Positions 14,901 through 26,900 of a stretch of DNA of 64,000 bases are shown here, piece after piece. The notes beneath the pieces are model-generated. The model had not been told where the DNA came from and ran no database searches. It worked only from the letters and a program-made list of their open reading frames with translations. Origin of the DNA: Omphiscola glabra (taxonomy: Eukaryota; Mollusca; Gastropoda; Lymnaeidae); NCBI GenBank assembly GCA_964017045.1, contig OZ024794.1, positions 7,414,329 through 7,478,328 of the forward strand. The letters run 5' to 3'. The first letter of the stretch is position 1. Each line of letters opens with the position of its first letter. Position numbers and translations under genes: made by a program.

Positions 14901-17900
14901 ATCCTGAGGGACACAGATTCAGTCTCGGTTAAATTACAAAAAATAACTATCTGAAATGGCAGACAACACAACTAAATAAGTTCATTAACTACAGGCAGGA
15001 CCCGGCCCTTGAGATATCTTGACAGACTCACCTGGGTCAACTGACAATGTTATACAAGTTTTTAATGATCAAACGTACTTTGCACCTGCTGAAGGATGCA
15101 GCCATGCTGCGTTCAGCAAACCATTCAATGGTTTTGACAGTCCCGGTTCCCGTGTAGGTTTGGAGTAGACATTTATCCTGAAAGCAATGAGGTACAAAAG
15201 AAGAATGAAGCTGATTTAAAACGCACTGCAAAAATTATTGAACTTTAGATGTATATATTGGCTGAATAATACTACAACACTAACTGAAACAGCTGTACAA
15301 ACAATGAAAACATAAAATATTAATATATATATACAACAAATTATAAAGATTTTAACTTTCAAATGAAATACAAAATACAATGCAGTGTCTAGGTTTACCT
15401 AAGATAAAATAAAGTTGAGAAAATTTCACACTACAAGTTTTTGAGCTTTACATAAGTCCATAATGAAACTCCATTCTTGTGATTTGTGTTGAGATCAAAT
15501 AAAGTACCTGAATGGACCAAATGTTGAGCCAGCCTTTGGCACATCCACTTGCCAGCATGAGGCCGTCTGGACTGAAAGCCAAAGCTGAGATTGGTGCTAT
15601 GTGTCCACACAGAGTGACATCAGCCCTTTTCCTGGCTTTACTTGCTTTGGGCTGGGGATTGCTACTTTGGCCCTCATTTTCTGTCTGATTATGTGGTGTT
15701 TATAGAAAAATAAGTGCAAATAATTACATTTATTTGGGTGAAAGGAAAAAAGTCATGATTATAACCAAACATTTGATATTACCTTAGTCACATGAATGGA
15801 ATAACATATTACAGGTACTTTTCTAACTTTTTTGGTCAAAGAAATGTGATGTGGATAGAGACATATCCTAGACAAAAGATAGAGAGAGAATAAAGAGTAG
15901 TAAGAGGGCACTGTGTTACTTAAAGCATTTCTTCTGTATCTTTATAAAAACAAGTTGGTTCTATAACCTTTCTATAGACAAGGCTCTGATTGGTGTCTAT
16001 ATAACATAGCATCAAGAAAATGTCATGAATACTATCCCCTTCCTTGTATACATATTTTGACTTCCTTCATAAACGTATGAACAACAAATTTTAATGAAAA
16101 TACCTTGTTTAAATTCCCTTCTGTCAAATATTGAGTTTTTTAATTTCTACATAGATAATAGCAATTTTGATAAATTGTACCATGATTGTGAATTTGATTT
16201 AGTTGCAATTAGAGATAATTCATTGGTTTCGTATGTTAGCTGTAGTAATACAGACTGCTGTATTAAAATTTTTAAAATGAAATAGCTATCTTCTGTCTCG
16301 ACAAACTTATTGAGTTTGCTGTCCTGTAACCTTATGTTTCACCTTGCTGGAGGAAAAGGACATGTGGACAGCAGGTTATTTGTTTACTCTATGCACTATG
16401 TGGACATAATGTGTTAACTAAAACAAGTATAAAGATGTTGATTGCTTCAAACCAAATCCAAGACCCAAGTGAAGCTACAAATGGATTAATTTTATATTAA
16501 CATAACATAAGATAAGATTCTCTAATTGATCCAAGTAAAGGAAATGTTATTTGATTACAATGTACATATTCATATTCAGCACATGGATAAATATTCTTAC
16601 CAAGACAACATTTTTAAACTAGAACAATTGAACACAAGACATCAAAAGTTTTTCTCAAACCCAAAAATTATCATTCATATGCCATAGAACTTCTTTGGTG
16701 ACAATATTGGCTTTAGAAGTTATTATTTAGATTTGATAAGACCTGGGGGGGGGCACAGTGGTCATTTTGACAGACTGTGGAACTAGACCTGAGGGAGCAC
16801 AGTGGTCATTTTGACAGACTGGGGAACTAGACCTGGGGGGGAACAGTGGTCATTTTGACAGACTGGGGAACTAGACCTGGGGGGGAACAGTGGTCATTTT
16901 GACAGACTGTGGAACTAGACCTGGGGGGGGAACAGTGGTCATTTTGACAGACTGGGGAACTAGACCTGAGGGAGCACAGTGGTCATTTTGACAGACTGGG
17001 GAACTAGACCTGGGGGGGAACAGTGGTCATTTTGACAGACTGTGGAACTAGACCTGGGGAGGAACAGTGGTCATTTTGACAGACTGGGGAACTAGACCTG
17101 AGGGAGCACAGTGGTCATTTTGACAGACTGGGGAACTAGACCTGAGGGAGCACAGCAGACATTTTGATAGACTGGGGAACTAGACCTGGGGGAGCACAGT
17201 GGTCATTTTGACAGACTGGGGAACTAGAACTGGGGGAGCACAGTGGTCATTTTGACAGACTGGGGAACTAGAACTGGGGGAGCACAGTGGTCATTTTGAC
17301 AGACTGGGGGAACTAGACCTGAGGGAGCACAGCGGACATTTTGATAGACTGGGGAACTAGAACTGGGGGAGCACAAATGCATTTTGATTCAAACAGTTCT
17401 CCAGTTGAGGGTAGTTTTGCTTGTAATGTACCATTATTCAATGGTTATGTAAAAATAAAAAATTGCCAAAAGAATTTTGTTTAGCAATCATCTTCAAACA
17501 ATCATTTTTGTATTTTTTATTGCAAGATTGTTGAAATTAATTTATTTTTCAGAAAATTTATCAGTGAGGCGGCTTACCTGAGAAGAAGATTCAATGCTGG
17601 TCCATGGTCTAACTGGTAGAGCTGAGTTTGGCTGCAGGACTGTCCATATGTAGATCAAACCATCCTCACAACCACTTTAAACAATGCAACAAAACACATT
17701 TGTCAAGATGAAACTCTTCATTGCAATGTTGTTGTTAAGCTAACATCACATTTTAACGTTTTAGTACTAAATTTTGTCTGACACCCAGAAACCATTTCTG
17801 TTGTTGAGAGTTATCTAACAAGTTGACTGTACTAGAATAAATGCAGATGGATGATGATGAGTCCCAGTGATGGAGTTTCTCTCATCAAATTTGTTTAAAT

Positions 17901-20900
17901 GTTCCTACGTTAAAACTGAAAAAAGTCCTATTTAAGAACAAGGTCAACTTTAATCCAAGTTATATATCATCTGGTTGTACAATAACTCAAACATACAATG
18001 CAGCTCACTAGCGGAACACAATCCAACTTTCACACTCCCAGCTCAGACAGCAACTAGTCTAGGCACTACGTTACAGATATATAAAATCACATCACAAGAA
18101 CGTTCATCAAAGAAACTAACTCTCAAAACACAACCTCCGCAAGAAAACATAACAAACAGGGTGCAATAATTACAAGTCGGTGTCCTAGCTCGACAGATGA
18201 CAATAGCTTTCATGCTGAATTTTGTATATCAATCACTTTAAAAAGAACAATTATAAAACTCACTTCAATCCAATTAGTCATACATGGTACAGAATGGGAT
18301 ATTTTTTGTACAATTATTATGAGGCCCCCAACATTTACCTGGCAAACATGAGCCTCTTGTTGGAACCAATGCCCATCATGTTGCACCATCTGAAATCTGT
18401 GACGCCGGCAGTGTGCTGAAAACGTGCCCAAGGAGTGAAACCCTCGTCATTAACCGTCAGCCACAAGTGCATCTCATCATCACCCACCGCACGACTAGAC
18501 AACAAAGATCCAGTTGGATCCCAGCTTAGGGCAGAGATGGAGCTCTGAAAAAAGAAGGTCAAATGAGAAATCAGCTGATTGAACAGAAGGTCAATGATCA
18601 TCATTTCAATCAAAGATCTTGTCAATTCTAGTTAAAACTGTAACTTTGATACAGTGATTGCATGAGAAACTTGTTGAATATGAACAAACACAGTCATGGT
18701 ATCACTAAAGGCAATAGCTGCACAGCCAAGAACAACCAGGGCTGTCCACTAAGACAGCTTAGAACTGCTCATGTTTGAAAGCAAGACAAAAGTAAGAAGA
18801 GAAACTTGAGACATATATGGGTGGGAGGATGGGCCTCTACTACTACATCAGTTCTATTGGGAAATATCAACACTCTTGTCCCTCAAAGACCATGCTAAAA
18901 CTAACAAGTTATAATATTTCTTTTATTATTTAACAAAAAAGAAGTAAACATATTGCAACATATAAATGGCCTACCTTGTGTGCATCAATGTTTACCGGTT
19001 GCCCAAAGTCTTCTCTGCTACATAGAGAAATGACACCATCACTGTAACCAACAGCAAACCTCCTGTCTTCTTCATACCATACAATGCAGGTCACGGACAC
19101 TGAGAACAAATATCGGTCACTCTTATAGTTGTGCCCTAAGCTGAGTTGTGACAGCACAGTTTAACCAAGTGACATGCCGGTCTCTCTTATAGCTGTGCCC
19201 TAAGCTGAGTTGTGACAGCACAGTCTAACCAAGTGACATGCTGGTCTCTCTTATAGCTGTGCGCTAAGCTGAGTTGTGACAGCACAGTTTAACCAAGTGA
19301 CATGCTGGTCACTCTTATAGCTGTGCCCTAAGCTGAGTTGTGACAGCACAGTTACCCCAAGTGACATGCTGGTCACTCTTTAGCTGTGCCCTAAGCTGAG
19401 TTGTGACAGCACAGTTACCCCAAGTGACATGCTGGTCACTCTTATAGCTGTGCCCTAAGCTGAGTTGTGACAGCACAGTTTAACCAAGTGACATGCCGGT
19501 TGATATTTAAAGACATGAAATAATTATTGGTGTTGAACAAAATGTGTGTCCTAGTTCCCCACCCAGCTGCCTAAAGTGGTTTTGTTATTTGTTTCACCAC
19601 CAGAGTCAGAGTCAACATTCCTTTTTTGATACAAGTATACAAATTTATCATTGAAACTCCTAATTAAGGTTTTTCTTTCCAGAGCCTGCACAATTTTAGA
19701 AAACAAAAAGGCTTCCTGAGAAATTTTCCCAGCCTGGGAAATCCCGGGTCCTGCAATAAATTATTAAGCTCAGCAGCTTGCTAAAAAAAATTTTTTTAAG
19801 CCATAGCCATGTATTATATGAGCAAAGTGACACTGATGTGATATATTGAAGAAAAAAAAGGCTTTTAAATAAATAGGTTAAATTCTTGAAAATGAAATCA
19901 TATTAAAACTAAACGTTTCAGTATTGTAATTAAAGACACATTTAATGCCTTGAATGACATTGTAACTCAAACTTTAAGACACAAATTAAAAAAGAAAGCC
20001 ATTTAAATTTTATTAATTCTCATAGTATATTTTTTCAGGCGGCAACTCAAGAGAAACCCCTTCACAAACTCTGTTATCCCGTTTTCCCGGGATAAGCTAA
20101 AATCCAGGAAATGAGAAACTCTACTCCTAATGTGGAGGGCACAAATATGAAACAATTACAGTATAAATACTAATTAAAACTTGTGTTTTTTAATACCAAT
20201 ATTGCACAGCTATCAACAGTAGACAATGTTGTTTTAATATAGATATGGCATCCTTCGTGAGACGATGGAGTAGTATGTACACTTTAACAAATGGCTCACT
20301 AGCCCGATCCTGGAATGGCAATCTCGACTGCATTTCTCGCAGAAAAATCTTGACTCCTGGTTACATTTGGCCTTCAGTATTCAGACCTGTTTACTCTTAC
20401 GATTTTGGCGTACAATATACGATTTTGAAGTGTATACATTATATATACTGTATGTTAATTTTTTACTATTAAGATAATGTATTGAACAATTTTGTCATGA
20501 TATTGTACGATTTTAAGAGTTTGAGGGTAAACAGGTCTGCGTATTATTCTTTTTTTTTGCAAGGGGTTCATTTCGCGCATCTTCTGCCTTTTTGACTCCT
20601 TCACACACTGCTGTTCGCCACCTAGAACATTGCTCAGTGATGATCTCCCATTTGTTGATTTCTATGTTGGTTTTCCTCATGCTCCCTTTGCAAGCGTCCA
20701 TAAATTGAAGCCGTGGCCGTCCAGTAAGTCTTGTCTCTTCTGCCAACTCTCCATACAGCAGATTCTTTGGAATATGGCTTCCTCCATTCACCTTACATGG
20801 CCTAACCAGTCAAGGTGCCTCTTGCTAATATATGTTCAAAATAATCCATGTAATCAAATATTTATAAAAGTTCTTTCTGACCACATTGCTCACCATTTCT

Positions 20901-23900
20901 TCTCTTGCAGTGTTCCAGATCAAAGCTCCTGTAGGTGCTGCTGTCTATCATGTCTATGAGGCCAATGGTGCCATCCAGACGTCCCACTAGCAGCGAATCA
21001 CCAACAAGTCCAATACGACCTTCAAACATTCCTTTACTGCTGGGCCAGGCTAGTGCCGTCACCCACTGGGGCTGTTCAATCAGATGACCTCTCCCGCCTA
21101 GCAAAAACAAAGCGTTATCGTCAAGTTTCAGGAAAGTACTAAAATAATCAGCTAGTATATTATAATGACCATTTCCACTACATATGAAACACGCCATAGA
21201 AACTACTTTTGCACTTGTATATTTCTTATACCTACTATAGTATTTTTTACATTGTCATAAAATGTATAAATTCAAACAAATTAATCAAAGTCCTAAATAT
21301 TTTTATCAAATATATCCCAAATTTGTTAAGTTCAGATTATATCATACAGTTCAAACTACTGAGAATGCACATTGAAATATATTTGGTTTCTACTAACTTA
21401 ATGTGTGCCAAATCTACTAACTTAATGTGTGCCAAATCTACTAACTTAATGTGTGCCAAATCTACTAACTTAATGTGTGCCAAATCTACTAACTTAATGT
21501 GTGCCAACTTTGATTGGGTATTTACTAACTTAATGTGTGCCAAATCTACTAACTTAATGTGTACCAATTTTGATTGGGTATCTATTAACTTAATGTGTCC
21601 ACTTTGAGAGCTACTGTAATAGTCATGACCCACCTCCGATCATCCACACATTAACTAGATTGTCCATGCAGCCTGCCAGAAGTTTCCCTGTACTGCTCCA
21701 ACACACCAAGTTAATCTGGTTGCCATCCAATTCCTCCACACCGGCCTCTCTGCCGCGATTGAAGATGCAAGTTTGTTGCAGGAACTGATGTGTTTTGTTG
21801 GGGAGGCTCCACACCCTGACTGTCCCATCATAGCCACTGAAGACAAATGGCAGCATTTATGAGTTTACCAAATAGTTTTTGTTTAGATAAATAAAACTGA
21901 CTAAAAAGGCATCTGGATTTTCTCAAATTAAGAAAATTATTTTACAATGAAATTTTGAAATCATTTGTCAGCAATAAGTCACTAAATTATTCCACACACA
22001 TCCAATATTTCAATACAATAATATTCGACTACATATTTCAAACAACAAAACTATGAAGACTACATAATAATATTTAACTCATTTATAATTATAAAGCACA
22101 AAGTTAATAAAAAGAAATATTTTTTTATAATTATTCCCTTTAGTCCTGAAATTAAAAGCATTTTAATCTTAGAAAAATTAATGCATATAAAAATAGTTTG
22201 GAGATTTGGACCGTGTTGTTAAAGATGCTAAATTAAATAGCATTTGCCGTATACTATATCTGGTAATTAACCAACCTGGAGGCTAAGAAACCTTTGCGAG
22301 CACTCCACCAACAGCCATTAAGTCGGTTCTGGTGACCTTCAAGTTTCACTACAGGACATGCAGGCATATCCCCTCCAAGGTCAACCTGATTCTCTGAGCC
22401 TGCAGCAACCTGCTGACCATACGCTGATAAGGCCTACAAAAGTTTCACCAATAAATAAGTTATATTTTATGTGAGGCTCTTAAAATGTTATGCAAGAACA
22501 GATGGAAAGACATCATTGGAAATAATAACGTGATTTTAAAATCAATGTCCAATCTATCCCCATAGAATGTGTACCCACCCTGACAAGTTGTTTGGCTGAC
22601 CACTGTCTATGATGAGGTGGCATACGTGCAGAAATGACACATGCTGACAGAGCATTGATCATCTGAAGATGGGAACACTTGCTGAGCTCATTGGATGGTG
22701 AGTCTGGTGGTGTGGGAGATACTGAAAAATTACACAGTAGGGCAACAAAGGCAACATGGACGGAAATAAAACGAGGACACTGAAGCGATGGGCTAATGGT
22801 TCCATAACCATGGATTAAAACTTACAATATCTATGGTACTACATCTAATATCAAGTAGACCTGGATATCTATTCAAGATATTTGCTTCCTGATATTTCAG
22901 TGAATGACAAAAAGAATTTTGTGCTAACTTTTATTAGATCTAATTGCCCTTAAATAAACAACATGCAAAGATTTAAAATGTGTCATGTGTCAAAATAACT
23001 TTGGTTTCAGACCTTTGTCTGCAGAGAGTTGAGCTTGAAGCAGTTTGTAGTTCCAGCCTTTTTGGGCAAGTAACGACACTAACGCTTGTGTGACAGCAAA
23101 TGTTGTTGATTCCCCACTACGACCAGCTGGCAGGAGGCGATGTGATGTGTGGTCTTCTAGGCCTCCAGTGTTCATGCCCATGGATGCCATCATTAGTTCC
23201 TGGGTTGATTGATAGAAGGAAATAGAAATACTCAACACTCAAGAAAATAACATTTAAATAGGTTTTTTTTTATAGGAATTAGTCACTTAAATACAATATT
23301 TATAAAGGGATAGCAAAGACCTATATTAAGTATTATGCATTAGTGTAAGACAGCAAGAAAAGTAGGAATGTAGAAATAACAACATTGCTTGACTCTAGTA
23401 TAAACCATGTTTTTTCTTTCTAGGGACTAAATAACATGGATGGGGTTAATAGGATAATATCAACTATAATGATGTTAAACATCCTACTTGAGTGCAAAGT
23501 TGTATCAGCTGTTTTAAGGCTGCAGGATTTTCTTCAATCAGTGCACCAATGGCAGCAGTGAGATGATTCAGATGTTTGGCAGATTCATCATTTCTTGAAG
23601 TCTTACACAACAACTCCATCTTTCCAGCAGCACACAGGGACATGAGCCTAACAATCTGCATTATATCTGCAAGTCCTATCTGCTCAAGAGCAGCTGATAA
23701 ACTGCATGCTTGACCACTGACAGATGTTTAAAAAATTGTAATTTCAGAGATCATATCAGGAGAACAATGCAAGCTGTAAAGGAAGCTTTTCAACAGTATT
23801 ATTATAAGTTTATGTGATTTGAACTGCTCATTTAACTACTATTTTGAATTCCAATCACACAAGTGACCCAAACATTAAGAACATTTTATGTGTCAAAAAC

Positions 23901-26900
23901 TTAAAGCAATTTTAACATAACCAGCTTTGCTAAGGTTCTCGTATTTTTCTGATGAATAAACCCACCTCTGAGCAAGGAATGAGAGAATCTTCATGCTAAC
24001 AGCACGAGCCACCAGAGTCTGGGCAGCGCTAACAGAGCTCCTTAGGGCAATCACCTTGTCCGACATCTTACTCAGGTGTGATGCCTGTTCACCAAGGCTC
24101 TTCTGTTTAACTTCACTCTTCAGATTTTTGGGCATTGCTCCAGATGTTACACCCATGAGGTACATGCTTGAAATGGAGGCTGGAAGGGTCCAAGAAGTTA
24201 CTAATCACATCAACGTAACATAGAGCCATTAGGGTACAACCATTATTTTAAGCACTATGGTAGTGATAGACATTTGTAATGATCTTTAAACATAACCTGT
24301 AATAAAAAGGAGACTGCAATTTCTTGGATGATTTTAATGAATTAGGTCTCAGCAATATAATTAGTGATTAATAATGGTTGCATGGTCAATCCATATTTCA
24401 TGTTATTTCAAAGATTTTTACTTTAACTATTCATACATTTTTTAATAAACTAGTTATTAACTTACGAGGACATGAAATATCTGGATTTGAACGACTTCCC
24501 AAAGAAGACACGGAACCTGAAAAGTTATGAACGTATTGTCTCAGTATAAAGTTGTGCAGTCAAATGCTGCATAACATTACCATGTAGGTATTGGTATTTT
24601 TTAAAATCAATCTGCCATTTGGCAGATAGGAATTAAATATCAACTTCTTTTAGGTAAAATATTAGCAAAGAGAGCTTCCTTAACCACAGGAATTTCAGCT
24701 ATATTGGAATCTCTAACATTAACCAAGTTATGCCTGGCTTTCACTAAACTGACCACACCATTTTAGATTTAATTGCATAAATATAAGTTGGTCTTGGTCA
24801 ACAATCTTGTATAAACTCTTCTCATAGTTTTTGACCAAAGGGATAAAAGGGCTTGATAATATTTAAACACAAAGTGCTGAAATAATTGAAGTAAAATATA
24901 TTAAAAGCGTCTGTCAATTGGGCTTCTCCTGTTCTTTAGAGTTCATATTTTGAAACTATTTCAGGTTTGCAAACATTAAAAAGGCATTATGGACACAGGT
25001 AGTTTACCAGCCAAGGTTCCTGATGAGGATGGTGTATTGTCAGTACAGGTGGTTACTATGCTGGCAAGGCCCAGAGGGTCCAGCTCTGTGAATCTCACTG
25101 GGTCAGGTATTGGTTTGTTGTCTGACAAGCCCAACCGGGGGAGCAACTTTTGGTGATCAAGGGTAGGCACTGGATGCTGGTCATCCAGGATCAAAGGCAT
25201 TTCATCTGGAACAAAATACTGACACATTTAAATTAAGAGCTAACCTATCAAGCCTAGCATTTAGGCTTCACCAACTTTAAACATTCATCTCAAGGAAATG
25301 AAGGCCATAATTGAAACTACGGGGATATTAGTTCTGAATTTATTCATTGTTTTCAGTCAGAGGTGTTCATTTTTTTCTTTCCCCAGGAATTAATTCAGTT
25401 CCAGCGCAGAAAAAAACTCAGCAAGCGAAGGAGTTACATATGTCTTTTAATGGTAGTTCATATCATTTAGATCAGTGGTTCTCAACCTTTTTAATGCCAC
25501 GACCCTGTAATACAGTTACTCGTGTTGTGGCGACCCCCAGCCACAAAATTATTTTCGTTGCTACTTCATTACTGTAGAGTATGTGTTATCTGATAGGCTT
25601 AGGCGACCCCTGGGACAGGGTCATTCGACCCCCAAAGGGGTCACGACCCACATGTTGAGAACCGCTGATTTAGATAGTGGAACACAAGGCTTTAACCTTG
25701 TAGCAAATATTATTTTCTTCATTTCCTCTTCTGGTTATTAAATATTGACACTAATGAACAACTCACTTAGAAAATATGTTTAATTTCTAAACTTGCCTTC
25801 ATGTTTGCCTTCAGCCATCCCTAACAAATCAGGTGCTGCCATCCCACCAGCCTGTTGGGACTGGGCCAGCGTGGTTCTATCTGTGCTGTTTTGTGTTACT
25901 GTCCCACCGCTGGCCCTGGCTGAACGCTGCTCTTGGTTGGCCTGGATCAGAATGCAACTAGATTATATGTTTATGCACAGACCTAAATGTTCAAAAATTG
26001 GATTAATCATAAAATTAACTTTTTTAAATCCCATCTTTGTACTTTTTAAACTGGAAATCCTGAAAGGGAAGGGAAAAAAAAGTTACAATGAAGTTTGTCA
26101 GTGGCCCGGGAAAAGGGCTATACACAATGTTTCCCTGGTACGATACCTAATTCAGTGTCTTTGCTGGTCTAAAAAGAACATGAAAAAATAACTATAATGA
26201 GTTGTATGAATAGTGTAAATACAATATTACCTGTAAGGAACTTTCTCTGCAAGTCTGGCACATAAGATAAAAAGGATTTCCTGTGCCACAAGCTCCATCA
26301 AACCAGCCACCATCATAGAGTCCAAGACTGCGATAGCCAAAGCCACGGCTGCTATCTGATGAAAATGTTTTTAAAAGAAATCTAAATCATCAGTTTTTTT
26401 ATATATTTAATTTGAAATGTTTAGGTAATTTTACTCTTCTTTTACTCTTAAATTGTAGGCAAAACATACATGTTCCATCAATAGCAATTTTTTATATCTT
26501 TTCTATTAACTTCACTTTTGTTAGTGTGTTTCTATGTGACAAAATCTTTGGAAGGCTAATTGACCCACTTCCCATCATCCTATCGAGTTGAAACTAGACA
26601 CATAGACTCGATACTGATGACAACACATTCTATCAAATCTTCAGCCCCAACCCCCAAAAATCAGTTAATCCTATTATTCAGGGGGGGGGGGGGGGGGGGG
26701 GAAATTTAATGATTTGTTCAATGGGTGTGTCATTTCATGAGGAGATAGTGTATCTGTTGCTATGTGCTTGCCATTTGTGACGCATAAGGGTAAAATGAAG
26801 GAAATATGAAATGTGTTTTCACCAGAAGTTTACCCATTTACATAATCACTTCTTAATAAATGATAAATCACGTACAATTACATAAATGCAAACAAAAATA

